Notes: generated from the letters alone by a model not told the origin. Counted from the first letter of the stretch, positions 27,930 through 38,100 are shown. The stretch is 64,000 nt of DNA from Paludibacter sp. (GCA_028710895.1 JAQTTH010000003.1:248001-312000), one strand, 5' to 3'. Numbers and translations: made by a program.

Positions 27930-29804
27930 ATGATAAAAAAATACTACTTCCTCATTCTATTGGGATTATTGTGTCCGTTTCTCTCGGCAAAACAATACTA
28001 TTTGTCTCCAACAGGCAACGATTCCAGCAACGGACTGACTCTTCAAACTGCCTGGCAATCGCCCAATACAGCATTCACCAAACTCGTTGCCGGTGATACA
28101 CTGTGGGTAAAAGGCGGAACATATACCGTTTCTTCAACCATAAAAGCTTCAAACCCTGCCACTAAAACTGCTCCGGTATTGGTTTCGGCCGTTCGTGGCG
28201 AGAAACCCGTCTTCGATTGCACTCCCATGCGCCATGCCGGTAGCGAAAGTTCTACCTATCGCGGAATGGATTTGCGTCAGGCTTACTGGCGTGTGCGTGG
28301 TATCAAAATCTACAAAGCCGGATACAATGGAGTCATTATTGCCGGTGAAAATATTACACTCGAGGGTATGACTATCGAAGAATGCGGTATGGACGGAATT
28401 GCGTTAGCAGCCGGTGCAGTGAATGCTTATATTCTCAATTGCGACTCGTACCGAAATTGTAATATCTCTGCCAATGGTGAAAATGGTGATGGTTTTGCAG
28501 CCAAAGAAGGTACAGGAACCGTTTTCTGTGGTTGTCGTGCATGGGAAAATGCCGATGATGGGTGGGACGTGTACGGTGGAAATCAACCCATTCTGGTGGA
28601 TAGTTGCTGGTCGTACGGCAATGGTGTAAACTATTGGGCCGATCAGATTACCAGCTATCAGGGTGACGGAAACGGTTTCAAACTTGGTGGCGGTGGCGGT
28701 GTCGACGGCAATGCCTCCAATGTGGTTGTAAATAGTTTTGCATTTGGCAACGTAGGTAAAGGCTTTGACCAAAACCACAATTCATGGGGCATTACCTGTA
28801 TCAATTGCACTGGTTACAACAACCACGGCATGGGAAATTTTGCCTTTGAAGAAACGCCAACCATGGGAAAACATGTGATGATAAATAACCTTTCGTATGC
28901 CGGAACAGGGCAAGCCATTGTGGTCGGAAGCACCGAAACAACCAATAGCTGGAACCTCGGACTTTCCTTTACCGACGATATGTTCGAAAGCCTCAATGTG
29001 GCCGACTATATGGTGCCCCGGGATGATGATTATCGCCTGACAGATCCTCGCATTCTTTCGTTATTCAAACTAAAAAGCAATAATCCGGCTATCGATAAAG
29101 CAACTGTTCAGACCATCATTCGCCTGAAACCATTTTATGCCATTCCATATTCCGGAGCAAAACCCGATTTGGGTGCAAAAGAATTTGTTTCCGGAGCATG
29201 GACCTATCCAATTCCCGACCAGAAAGATACAACTGTTGTAGACACAACCGGAACTGGTACAGGTGGTACTCGTCCAACGGGAACGAAAACCGTGATTGTG
29301 AATGTGGCAAGTCAGTTCACCGTGGCTACCGGTGCTAAATCAACCGTTTGGGGTCCGTTTCATTTGGCTTCTGCCGAAAGTGCAATTTTCGACTTTCAGG
29401 CAGTAGGTTCATCCAGCGGTGCAGCTATTATAGAATTCTCAAAAGACAATATCACATGGGAACAGGTTGGTGCTCAGGCAAAAAATGGAAGCACAAGTTG
29501 GGTGACAGGAAAATTGATTGATTTGAGTTCAACTTCTGCTCCGTGGGGTCCAACCATCTATATTCGGTTCAATAACAACAGTACCAAAGATGTGAATATC
29601 AGGAATCTGGTAATCACGGGCACACTTTATACCCTGAGTGCGGTGAACCAACTGAATGAGGATTTCGGAAAAGTTGTTTCGGAAAGATTTTTTGATCTGA
29701 ATGGTCAGGAAATACACACATATCACGAAGGATTGTTGATTAAACGTACTGTTTATGAAAGTGGTAAGTATAAAATCCTGAAAATTCTAAAGTTGAATGA
29801 TTAA
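27930..29804 (+). CDS. PL9-type pectate lyase with C-terminal beta-sandwich
   Basis: 624 residues from ATG 27930, which gives a clean signal peptide (MIKKYYFLILLGLLCPFLSA); an in-frame upstream start would lie in the REP-like repeat. The PL9 domain (about 22-430) has Asp187 (ENGDGFAAK), Asp209, Asp210 and Asp213 (NADDGWDVY) as calcium ligands and Lys251 (GDGNGFKLGG) as base, plus the family's GKGFDQN motif. A Thr/Gly-rich linker (about 435-455) leads to a jelly-roll-like domain (about 458-565) that may bind carbohydrate. The end (FFDLNGQEIHTYHEGLLIKR) resembles only a degenerate sorting domain, so the route to the surface is less sure than for its paralogues. Confidence 0.9.
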   Translation: MIKKYYFLILLGLLCPFLSAKQYYLSPTGNDSSNGLTLQTAWQSPNTAFTKLVAGDTLWVKGGTYTVSSTIKASNPATKTAPVLVSAVRGEKPVFDCTPMRHAGSESSTYRGMDLRQAYWRVRGIKIYKAGYNGVIIAGENITLEGMTIEECGMDGIALAAGAVNAYILNCDSYRNCNISANGENGDGFAAKEGTGTVFCGCRAWENADDGWDVYGGNQPILVDSCWSYGNGVNYWADQITSYQGDGNGFKLGGGGGVDGNASNVVVNSFAFGNVGKGFDQNHNSWGITCINCTGYNNHGMGNFAFEETPTMGKHVMINNLSYAGTGQAIVVGSTETTNSWNLGLSFTDDMFESLNVADYMVPRDDDYRLTDPRILSLFKLKSNNPAIDKATVQTIIRLKPFYAIPYSGAKPDLGAKEFVSGAWTYPIPDQKDTTVVDTTGTGTGGTRPTGTKTVIVNVASQFTVATGAKSTVWGPFHLASAESAIFDFQAVGSSSGAAIIEFSKDNITWEQVGAQAKNGSTSWVTGKLIDLSSTSAPWGPTIYIRFNNNSTKDVNIRNLVITGTLYTLSAVNQLNEDFGKVVSERFFDLNGQEIHTYHEGLLIKRTVYESGKYKILKILKLND

Positions 29805-29815
29805 AAATATAATCC

Positions 29816-32152
29816 ATGAAAACACATAATATAATAGTTTCGCTAGTTGCAAGTTTGATTATTTCGATGAACTGTTTTGCCGACGTGGTTGTACAAGCCG
29901 AAAGTGGAACTTTTGTTGGAAAAACCGACACGCAACATGCTGGTTATACCGGCAGTAGTTTCGTTGATTTGACCAATGCCGTAGGAAGTACCTTATTACT
30001 TGAATTTACATTGGCTGAAGATATGCCGGCAGCCACCGTGAAAGTTCGTTGGGCAAACGGCAAATCGGACGACCGCGCCATGAGCTTTACTGTCAATGGT
30101 ACTTTGCAGGTTGCCAGTCAGGCTTTTGGGAGTTCGGGTGCATATACAACCTGGCTTGAAACATCTGTAACGCTAAATTTACGCAACGGAACGAATCAGG
30201 TATTACTAACTTCGCTTACAGCAAATGGTGGCCCGAATCTGGATAAAATAACCATTGTTGGTGCTTCTGAAGGCACAAAAGAATTTGCGTTGAACGTCAG
30301 TATTCAGGGGAAAGGAACCGTTATTCGCACACCGGATGCACCTTTTTACGCCAAAGGCTCAACCGTTCAGTTGCAGGCTGTTCCCGATCCGGCGTCACAA
30401 TCTACTTTTTTGGGTTGGACAGGCGATGTAAATGGATCATCATTAATTACGTCTATTATTGTTGATACGATAAAAAATGTCACAGCATCGTTTAAATCGG
30501 CCATTCATGCCAGCATTTACTGTGCTCCGGTGGAAAAAGGCGGAAGCGATACCAATACGGGATCAATAAGTTCGCCGGTATTTACGGTGGACAAAGCATT
30601 AGCCATGGCTGAACCGGGCGATACCATTTTTATGCGTGGTGGAACCTATCGTTATTCGGCGACTGTTTTTATGACTAAAAATGGGAATCCACAGGGATAT
30701 TACAATATTTTCAATTATCCGGGTGAGAAACCGGTATTGAATTTTTACGATATTTTCTCATCGTACACGGTGGTGGATGCTACTGCTCGTGGAGAGGCTC
30801 GTGGCTTTAAAATTACAGGTAACTACTATTACTTAAAAGGACTTGAAATTTGTCAGGCACCCGACAATGGAATTAAAATTGAAGGAAGTTATAATATCTG
30901 CGAGCAACTGGTTTTACATCACAATGGAGACGGTGGCATTCAGATTGGATTGGCGAAAGATGTCGCCGATGCTGTCGATAAAGTGTGCTATAATGTGATA
31001 AAAAACTGTGATGCTTATCGTAACCTCGACTGGGGAACTTCGTACGAAAACGCTGATGGTTTTTCCTGCAAGCTTTCGCCGGGGGCAAACAATCGTTTTG
31101 TTGGTTGTCGCGCATGGGAAAATGCCGACGATGGTTGGGATTTTTACATGACGCACTATACCATTTATGTGGATTCTTGCTGGGCTATGGGCAATGGTAA
31201 TCCCGATTTGATAGTTACCAACGACCCTGATTGGGAATACGGACAAAAAAACACACCGCCTTCAACCTGGAACGGCGACGGAAATGGATTTAAACTTGGT
31301 GGCGATGGTTGGGCTGCAAAGCATCAGGTGCGCAATTGTGTGTCGTTTGATGGTTATTCAACCGGAGCTTGTTACAGCGAAAATAATAATGCCGATAGTT
31401 TGTTTATTTTCAACTGTGTAGGTTGGCAGGGATTGAAAAACTTCAGGGTACGTGCTTATCCGAGCGATTTACGCAATAACATCAGTTTTGATGCCAAAGT
31501 AGGTGGCGAAGCTCAGATGTTCGATTTGGCTGCCGGAACTACCGAGAAAAATAACTCGTGGAACAATATCAATGGTGCTGCGGCTTTAGTGCCTTATAAA
31601 ACTGCAACGGGTTCTTCATTCGACCAGAAAACCATTTACAACCAGTTTGTAAGTACATCAAAAGCTGATTTTCTGGCACCGCGTGAAACCGATGGAAGTT
31701 TACCCAAAAATGGTTTCGGACGATTGAAACCGAACTCCATTTTTATAGACAAAGGCAGCAATGTTGTTCGGGGAATGAATCCTGCGACATTGAAAAGTTT
31801 CGATATCAGTTTAACCGGTTTCTATGGTGCTGCAGTTGATATGGGAGCTTATGAATTTGTCCCAACAACCGGACTTAAAACCATTCAATCGGCTGCGAAA
31901 AACCTGAAAGCATACCCTAATCCGTTCATGCAGGCAACAACTTTTGACATAGAAGCTGTTGAAAATGGAAATGCTCAACTGCAGATAACAGATTTAACCG
32001 GAAAAGCAATTGTTGCAGTCAACATCGGGGATTTAATGATTGGAGAAAAACGCACAATCCGGTTCAATAATGATATTAAAGCGGGAATTTATGTGGTTGA
32101 CTTTATAAACGGAAATTATCGTCAGTCGTTGAAATTGGTAAAAATGAATTAA
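29816..32152 (+). CDS. PL9-type pectate lyase with CBM35/6-like domain and T9SS sorting domain
   Basis: 778 residues: signal peptide (1-22), a CBM6/35-like module (about 23-155: VVQAESGTF, VRWANGKSDDRAM), an InlB-type repeat (about 158-225: GKGTVIRTPD, FLGWTGDVNG), then the PL9 domain (about 228-690). Active-site positions: Asp414 (ENADGFSCKL), Asp438, Asp439, Asp442 (NADDGWDFY) and Lys493 (GDGNGFKLGGDG). The C-terminus (LKAYPNPFMQATTFDIE, AGIYVVDF, LKLVKMN) is a T9SS type A sorting domain. It lies 11 bases after the previous stop and one base before the CE8 start, so these genes form one operon. The CBM would hold the enzyme on pectic substrate at the surface. Confidence 0.92.
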   Translation: MKTHNIIVSLVASLIISMNCFADVVVQAESGTFVGKTDTQHAGYTGSSFVDLTNAVGSTLLLEFTLAEDMPAATVKVRWANGKSDDRAMSFTVNGTLQVASQAFGSSGAYTTWLETSVTLNLRNGTNQVLLTSLTANGGPNLDKITIVGASEGTKEFALNVSIQGKGTVIRTPDAPFYAKGSTVQLQAVPDPASQSTFLGWTGDVNGSSLITSIIVDTIKNVTASFKSAIHASIYCAPVEKGGSDTNTGSISSPVFTVDKALAMAEPGDTIFMRGGTYRYSATVFMTKNGNPQGYYNIFNYPGEKPVLNFYDIFSSYTVVDATARGEARGFKITGNYYYLKGLEICQAPDNGIKIEGSYNICEQLVLHHNGDGGIQIGLAKDVADAVDKVCYNVIKNCDAYRNLDWGTSYENADGFSCKLSPGANNRFVGCRAWENADDGWDFYMTHYTIYVDSCWAMGNGNPDLIVTNDPDWEYGQKNTPPSTWNGDGNGFKLGGDGWAAKHQVRNCVSFDGYSTGACYSENNNADSLFIFNCVGWQGLKNFRVRAYPSDLRNNISFDAKVGGEAQMFDLAAGTTEKNNSWNNINGAAALVPYKTATGSSFDQKTIYNQFVSTSKADFLAPRETDGSLPKNGFGRLKPNSIFIDKGSNVVRGMNPATLKSFDISLTGFYGAAVDMGAYEFVPTTGLKTIQSAAKNLKAYPNPFMQATTFDIEAVENGNAQLQITDLTGKAIVAVNIGDLMIGEKRTIRFNNDIKAGIYVVDFINGNYRQSLKLVKMN

Positions 32153-32153
32153 A

Positions 32154-34244
32154 ATGAGAAAGATATTTTTGCTTTGCACTACCTTGTTTTGCTGTATTTC
32201 AGCCTTTTCTGCGAATGAAATAATTGTAGCTAAAGATGGCACAGGTAATTTTACAACCATACAGGAAGCGGTAAACAGTATTCCTACCACAAATGCCGAA
32301 TGGAAAACCATTATCGTAAAAAATGGTTTGTACAACGAGCAGGTATCTATCGCTTGCAGTTACGTGGCATTAGTTGGCGAATCCCGCAGTGGAACGCATA
32401 TCGAGTTCAACCTGCCGCGTGCGGTTTGGTATGCTGCACATGGCGTAAATACAGGCACCGGCGTTATCAATATTGCCGGAAATATGCACGATATTGTCAT
32501 TGCCAATATGTATGTCCGCAATACGTTTGAAGGTTCGGAAGATTACACTGAGGTAATTCGTACCGAGACAGGTTCTACAAAGTTGTGGTTTATCAATCTG
32601 GATGTGCTTTGCCTGTGGAAAGATACCTTTGCACCCTGGGGAAAAGCGGGTGGCATGTATTACGTGAATAATTGCAACTTTCGTGGAAGCATTGATGCCT
32701 TCTGTCCGCGTGGCTATTGCTATGCCATCGATTCGCGATTTACCGAAACCAAAAGCTCCAGCCCCATCTGGCACGAAGGTGTGGCTACCGAAGATCAAAA
32801 ACTGGTTATTCAGGGCGGTTCCGTTCACAGCGAATACAACAAACAGGTAAAACTTCAAAATTCCCAGAATTACGCTAAATTCTATTATTTGGATGTTCAT
32901 TTCTCGGATAGCATAGCCTCGTTGGGAACAAGTGCCACCACCAATTTTTATAGAGTTACGGGGTTGGCCGGCCTGACCTGGTTTGCCAATACGCTGACGT
33001 TGGCTAATCGTAAACTGATAGACGCTGCCTGGACTTTTGATGGCAAATGGGATCCCGAAACTGTGATGCCGGCAGTATTGCCTTTCGTAGCATTGCCACA
33101 ACCATACAACGGACGTTATTCAGTGGCAGCAGGAATTACGGCACTGAAATGGATTCCAATGCGCAATGCTGTTTCGCAAAAAGTGTATTTTGGAACCACC
33201 GAACAGCCTGAGTTGTTGGGTGAAACCACTGCGAATGCAATCAATACCCCAACGTTGGAAGCTAATAAAACCTATTACTGGCGGGTAAATACAGTGACTG
33301 CCGATGGTGAGATACAAGGACCACTATGGTGTTTTACCACTTCGGACAATATCGATCCGGTAACACCTTCTACGTTGACGCTGGTGGGAAAAAACAATCA
33401 AACCATTATTATTGGAAACGCCATTGAAACATTTAGCTACAAAATGGGTGGTGCCACGCAGTTTAAAACCACCGGTTTGCCTGCCGGAACGCAAGCTGTA
33501 CTGAAAACAGACACCATTATAATTTCGGGAACACCAATCACCACCGGCACTTATGGTTTCACGGTTGAAACAACTGATGCCTTGTCCAATGCCAAAGTAA
33601 CAGGAACAATCGTAGTGAAAAACCTGAACGACACAGTGCCCGATGCACCTACCGAAACAGACTACACTTCTACGCGATTGGCGAAATACACCACCATTCT
33701 CGACTGCAAAACCATGCCGCAGGAACCGGCGTGGATAGTAAAAAGCGGTAGTGTGAGTTGGAGTTCGGGTACAGGTTACAAATGGGGTAGTACATCGGCG
33801 TACCTTACTGTGAAAGTGATTGGTTGCAGTAGCGTCGATGTTACGTTCACAAATACATCAACTTCACGCCCCGTTGTCATTTCGGATGGTGGTAGCGGTA
33901 ATGACAAAACGGCTTATGCGACGCAGGCAAACGTGGAAGCCACAACTACTTTTATTCCAAAAACAACCGGCAGTGATGATATACTGATTAAAACGTCCAG
34001 TTCAAGCGGGCTGTCTGTTACCAAAATTGTGTTGTATGGAAATAGCAGTGCTATACATGAAATAAGATTTGAAAAAGACATTGATCTGAAAATTCAGAAT
34101 GGAAATTTGACTTGTTCGGAACCAATTGACATATTCTCAGTAAGTGGCTTTTTAGTCAACTCTAAAACATATAAAGCACTACTTGCAAAGGGAGTCTATG
34201 TAATTAAATATCAAAACAATTACTCAAAAATCATTATTAACTAG
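32154..34244 (+). CDS. CE8 pectin methylesterase-family protein with unusual active site
   Basis: 696 residues: signal peptide (1-20), CE8 beta-helix (about 21-310), an FnIII-like domain (about 320-400), further beta domains and a weak sorting-type tail (IDIFSVSGFLVN, AKGVYVIKY). The CE8 start is clear (IVAKDGTGNFTTIQEAVNSIP, IIVKNGLYNEQV). The two catalytic aspartates align as Asp157 (LWKDTF, usually QDTL) and Asp181 (GSIDAF, usually GTVDFIF). The Gln before Asp157, which helps form the oxyanion hole in plant and Dickeya enzymes, is Lys here, and I do not find the second Gln. It would demethylate pectin ahead of the PL9 lyases; the substitutions leave efficiency or exact substrate open. Confidence 0.85.
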   Translation: MRKIFLLCTTLFCCISAFSANEIIVAKDGTGNFTTIQEAVNSIPTTNAEWKTIIVKNGLYNEQVSIACSYVALVGESRSGTHIEFNLPRAVWYAAHGVNTGTGVINIAGNMHDIVIANMYVRNTFEGSEDYTEVIRTETGSTKLWFINLDVLCLWKDTFAPWGKAGGMYYVNNCNFRGSIDAFCPRGYCYAIDSRFTETKSSSPIWHEGVATEDQKLVIQGGSVHSEYNKQVKLQNSQNYAKFYYLDVHFSDSIASLGTSATTNFYRVTGLAGLTWFANTLTLANRKLIDAAWTFDGKWDPETVMPAVLPFVALPQPYNGRYSVAAGITALKWIPMRNAVSQKVYFGTTEQPELLGETTANAINTPTLEANKTYYWRVNTVTADGEIQGPLWCFTTSDNIDPVTPSTLTLVGKNNQTIIIGNAIETFSYKMGGATQFKTTGLPAGTQAVLKTDTIIISGTPITTGTYGFTVETTDALSNAKVTGTIVVKNLNDTVPDAPTETDYTSTRLAKYTTILDCKTMPQEPAWIVKSGSVSWSSGTGYKWGSTSAYLTVKVIGCSSVDVTFTNTSTSRPVVISDGGSGNDKTAYATQANVEATTTFIPKTTGSDDILIKTSSSSGLSVTKIVLYGNSSAIHEIRFEKDIDLKIQNGNLTCSEPIDIFSVSGFLVNSKTYKALLAKGVYVIKYQNNYSKIIIN

Positions 34245-34277
34245 CTATTTTTGCTTCTTAATCTTAATGCTCTCAGA

Positions 34278-35759
34278 ATGTCACAGTCAAAAACGATTCC
34301 GTTGTTTCTTTTTCTCGTTTTATCCCTAATGTCCGTTTGCAATGTTTTTGCTGTCGACCCATATTCCAAACGAATGGCGGATGCTCAGATGTCACGCAGC
34401 GGAACGTTACTAACATGGGATTACCCAAACGGACTTTTTGCTGAATCAGTCCTTAAAGTTTACAACAAATATGGTGGTAGCACATACTATAATTATGCAT
34501 TAAATCATGCCAAAGCTGTTGTAAATTCCTCTACTGGCAAAATATCAGGTTATAGTTTTACAGCCTACACACTTGATAATATCAACCCGGGACAGTTTCT
34601 GATGCAAATTTATACCACAGAAAATGCTTCTCAATATAAAGTTGCACTGGACACACTTCGAAAACAATTATCTAAACAACCACGTACCAACAACATTGCT
34701 ACAGGTGGCTTTTGGCACAAAGCATCATATCCGCATCAAATGTGGCTCGATGGCTTGTATATGGGGACGCGATTTTACGCCAATTACGAGAAAACTTTCA
34801 ACAACGGTGCTGCCTACGATGATATTGTAAACCAGTTTGTGCTCATTCATAGCAAAACTTATGACCCTGCTTATCAACTCAATTATCATGCATGGTCGGC
34901 AACTCCTACCGATGCCAACTCGTTTTGGGCCAATCAAACGGCTCCGTTTTTAGGTTGTTCCAAAGAATTCTGGGGGCGTGGAATGGGTTGGTATGCAGCG
35001 GCTCTGGTGGATGTGTTGGAGATTCTGCCCGCAAACTATGCCCGCCGACAGGAATTGGTGGATATTCTTAATCAGGTCGCTGCGGGAATTAAGCGTTGGC
35101 AAGACCCAACAAGTGGCTGTTGGTATCAACTCTTGCGATACAATAATACTATGTCTTCCAATGGAACAGCCAACTACCTGGAAGCGTCAGCTTCGAGCAT
35201 GTTTACCTATGTATTGCTAAAAGCTGTTAGACTGGGTTTGGTTTCAAAGGACGATTATCAGGCTGCTGCTATTAAAGCGTATCAGGGTTTGATAACCAAT
35301 TTTGTTACTGCAGATGCCAATGGCGTACTATCACTAAATCTGATTTGTAGATCAGCTGGTTTAGGTCCTTCAACCAGTCCAACACGCGATGGCACGATCA
35401 ATTATTACCTGAATGGGAGTGATGCAGGAGTTAAAGTTTCGAACGATTTGAAAGGTGTTGGACCGTTTATAATGGCCAGTGTGGAGTATGAAACATTGCA
35501 AAGTACTATAACCCATAGTGACGAAATTTCAATAACACCTCAAGATTTTCAGATAATCATCAGTAATAAAAGCTCCATCACCGTTCAATCTGCTGGAAGT
35601 CTGCTAAATAATGTAGTAATGTATAACTCTGCAGGTCAGATTGTAACTAGTTTTAACGGACATGATATGTCCGAAATATCATTGCCTGTATCACATTGCC
35701 AACAAGGGGTCTATCTGTTGTTTATAAATGGAGGTCTGGCTCGAAAGGTGGCTATTTAA
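34278..35759 (+). CDS. GH105 unsaturated rhamnogalacturonyl/galacturonyl hydrolase
   Basis: 493 residues from ATG 34278 (an upstream TTG at 34251 is less likely). Signal peptide about 1-27. The (alpha/alpha)6 barrel carries GH105 signatures: TGGFWHKASYPHQMWLDGLYMG with the catalytic Asp158, the WGRGMGWYAAALVDVLE motif, GCWYQLL, and YLEASASSMFTYVL near the end of the domain. It removes the unsaturated uronic acid left at the non-reducing end by pectate or rhamnogalacturonan lyases, releasing a keto-sugar for catabolism. The last 70 residues (VMYNSAGQIVTSF, QGVYLLFINGG) look like a T9SS-type tail, which is unusual since most GH105 enzymes are periplasmic or cytoplasmic. Follows CE8 in the same operon. 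Confidence 0.92.
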   Translation: MSQSKTIPLFLFLVLSLMSVCNVFAVDPYSKRMADAQMSRSGTLLTWDYPNGLFAESVLKVYNKYGGSTYYNYALNHAKAVVNSSTGKISGYSFTAYTLDNINPGQFLMQIYTTENASQYKVALDTLRKQLSKQPRTNNIATGGFWHKASYPHQMWLDGLYMGTRFYANYEKTFNNGAAYDDIVNQFVLIHSKTYDPAYQLNYHAWSATPTDANSFWANQTAPFLGCSKEFWGRGMGWYAAALVDVLEILPANYARRQELVDILNQVAAGIKRWQDPTSGCWYQLLRYNNTMSSNGTANYLEASASSMFTYVLLKAVRLGLVSKDDYQAAAIKAYQGLITNFVTADANGVLSLNLICRSAGLGPSTSPTRDGTINYYLNGSDAGVKVSNDLKGVGPFIMASVEYETLQSTITHSDEISITPQDFQIIISNKSSITVQSAGSLLNNVVMYNSAGQIVTSFNGHDMSEISLPVSHCQQGVYLLFINGGLARKVAI

Positions 35760-35906
35760 CTTCCGTTAGTTGAATATTTTCTTTCACAATCTTATTATTC
35801 TAAATACTCATTCATTTCTTCATTCATTTCGAATAATTATACGAATTATATCAACTATATTTACACCGATTATTTTCGAATAAAAATCTTTTTAAATTTG
35901 AAACTT

Positions 35907-38078
35907 ATGAAAAAACAATTTACTCTTTTAGTACTTATAACATTTGTTGCTGGCACTCTAATGGCAGCAGGTAAGTATGCTACAGCAACAGGAAACTGGA
36001 GCACTACAACATGGTATGATGCTGCAACTGCGGGCAACGCTACGACAGCCCCAACATCAACTGATGATGTATTTATTAACGATGGAGTTACGGTTACAAT
36101 TGATCAGGCAGTGTCGGTGGCGTCCCTTACAGTAGGGCAGGGAGTCAGTGGTATTCTTACGTTTGATGGTATTGCCGTAAGAGCTGCTGTTGTTACAGGA
36201 AGCATAACTGTTGCAACAAACGCTACATTTATTGTTCAGGCTACCGGATCATTTACAAATACACTTGCGATTGGTGGACACATTACAAACAATGGAACAT
36301 TTGATATGTCAAGAGGTTCAAGTACTACAGTTTGTAACGTAACATTTAATGGTACAGGTGAACAGGACCTTTCAGGAACAACACCTGTATTGACCCGATT
36401 CAGAGGTATTACTCTGACAAAAAGTAACGTAAGCGACAAAGTGAAATGTACAATCGATACATATTTTGGTGGTAGTGCGCTATTGCTTCTAACTACAGGT
36501 ACCTGGGACCAAAATGCTGGTAACCTCATCAATACTTCGGGTAATCAAACTCTGGGGAGTGCCAATGGAGTTCTTCTGATTGATGGATCAGGAGGCTATA
36601 CTAATTATAACTCTACGAATTTAAATGCTTCACTTGGAGCTTCTTTAGCTGTAAGTGCAGGAACTTTTACTGTCAATACTTCTGGTACAGTTCGAATTGG
36701 TTGTGGAAATAATAGCTTGACATGTACAACCCCCGGAGTTGTCAATTTGACTTCAGGAACAGTACAAATTTTTGGTCGACTAACATTAACTACAGGGACT
36801 TCAACCATTAATGGAGCAAATGTATTTATTGATCCACAACCTTCCTTCACGGGGGCATCTCCCTTGTCTGGTGGCTCAAATGCCTTTGAGGTTAGTGGTG
36901 CAGGTGGTACATTTAATTTTACTTCCGGGTCTGTAACTCTTGTCAACCCAACTAACACAGCTGCTGCAGGAAGAGATTTAAAAATAACATCTACAGGTAC
37001 TGTCAATATTACGAATGGAGTTATTTACATTGGTGATGGAGTGAGTACCACAGTAAGTACTGGTAGCGCTATTTACAATGGATTCCTAAATGGATCCTCG
37101 TGGGCTATTCCAAACTTAGTTGTTAGATCGGGTGGTCTTACAGGTCGGAATTTAGGGCTCAAGTCTGGTATCACTGTAGGTAAACTAACTATGATCTCAG
37201 GTGCTATAGAATCAATTGCAAGTACAACCGTTACATATAGTGCAGCAGGAACCCTTACTTATAGTGGGGCTGGTGCTCAAACTTCAACTGATTTGGAATT
37301 CCCTACTATCAATGGTCCAGCCAATTTAACGATCAATAATACGAATGGCGTAAATCTTCATGCAGCACGCACGGTTAGTGGTACACTTACTTTGACTACT
37401 GGTACATTAAGTTTGGGTGCAAATAATCTGACAGTTAGTTCTACCGGTTCTATTTCAGGAGGTTCTTCAACTTCATATATTGTTACTGATGGTGCCGGAA
37501 AACTGACGCAAAATGTTGGAGCATCTGCGGCTAAATTATTCCCAATTGGAGCTTCAACAACAAGTTATGATCCGGTAAGCCTGACTCCAACCACCTCAAC
37601 CGATGTGGCTGTAAACGTTGGTACAACTTTGCCTGCGATTGCCCCTGCAGGGTTTAATTATAACCCCAAAGTCTGGGATATTACGCCAACTACAGCATCA
37701 TCAACAAGCATTACCCTGACACCTTCAGCAGCAATTGCAACTTCGGTTGCTGACTGTATAGGGCATTATATCAATAGTGCCTATGTAAATGTGAATGTTA
37801 GTCGTACGGATAACTCTTATACGGCAACATTTGATACATTCTCTCCGTTTGTTACCGGCACTACCGATTTAGGCACTTCCTTTGCTCAAACAAAGATTGA
37901 TGGTGTGTCATTTGACGGACAAACCGTTCTGAATCCAACTCATCAATCACTTCAAGTTTTTGATGCCACAGGACGTTTTGTTCTTAGTTCCACAGACAAT
38001 ATTAATATGAACTCGAGATCAAAAGGTATCTACATAGTGAAAAATGGCAATCAAACCTTTAAAATTGCATTGAATTAA
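35907..38078 (+). CDS. T9SS-sorted beta-rich surface protein
   Basis: 723 residues from ATG 35907 (an in-frame TTG lies 9 bases upstream). Signal peptide 1-20. A GNWSTTTW module right after it (about 26-90: TSTDDVFINDGVTVTID, SVASLTVGQG) is like the modules in the giant protein at 1-5366. The rest is a Thr/Ser/Gly-rich series of short beta strands, as in beta-helix adhesins, with a NFPIG/LFPIGAS-type domain at about 545-560. The end (LQVFDATGRFVLSS, KGIYIVKNG, FKIALN) is a T9SS type A sorting domain. No enzyme motif. Last gene of the pectin locus; binding to plant cell-wall material is a guess from position only. Confidence 0.8.
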   Translation: MKKQFTLLVLITFVAGTLMAAGKYATATGNWSTTTWYDAATAGNATTAPTSTDDVFINDGVTVTIDQAVSVASLTVGQGVSGILTFDGIAVRAAVVTGSITVATNATFIVQATGSFTNTLAIGGHITNNGTFDMSRGSSTTVCNVTFNGTGEQDLSGTTPVLTRFRGITLTKSNVSDKVKCTIDTYFGGSALLLLTTGTWDQNAGNLINTSGNQTLGSANGVLLIDGSGGYTNYNSTNLNASLGASLAVSAGTFTVNTSGTVRIGCGNNSLTCTTPGVVNLTSGTVQIFGRLTLTTGTSTINGANVFIDPQPSFTGASPLSGGSNAFEVSGAGGTFNFTSGSVTLVNPTNTAAAGRDLKITSTGTVNITNGVIYIGDGVSTTVSTGSAIYNGFLNGSSWAIPNLVVRSGGLTGRNLGLKSGITVGKLTMISGAIESIASTTVTYSAAGTLTYSGAGAQTSTDLEFPTINGPANLTINNTNGVNLHAARTVSGTLTLTTGTLSLGANNLTVSSTGSISGGSSTSYIVTDGAGKLTQNVGASAAKLFPIGASTTSYDPVSLTPTTSTDVAVNVGTTLPAIAPAGFNYNPKVWDITPTTASSTSITLTPSAAIATSVADCIGHYINSAYVNVNVSRTDNSYTATFDTFSPFVTGTTDLGTSFAQTKIDGVSFDGQTVLNPTHQSLQVFDATGRFVLSSTDNINMNSRSKGIYIVKNGNQTFKIALN

Positions 38079-38100
38079 TAGTTATTATAGTTGAGTTTTT

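Noticed and set aside
32370-33101. Minus-strand 243-codon frame opposite the CE8 gene
   Set aside because: Antisense shadow of a strongly supported gene; no domain pattern.
35893-35900. TAAATTTG as a promoter for the 35907 gene
   Set aside because: Only 6 bases before the ATG, which would make the mRNA nearly leaderless; probably chance in AT-rich DNA.
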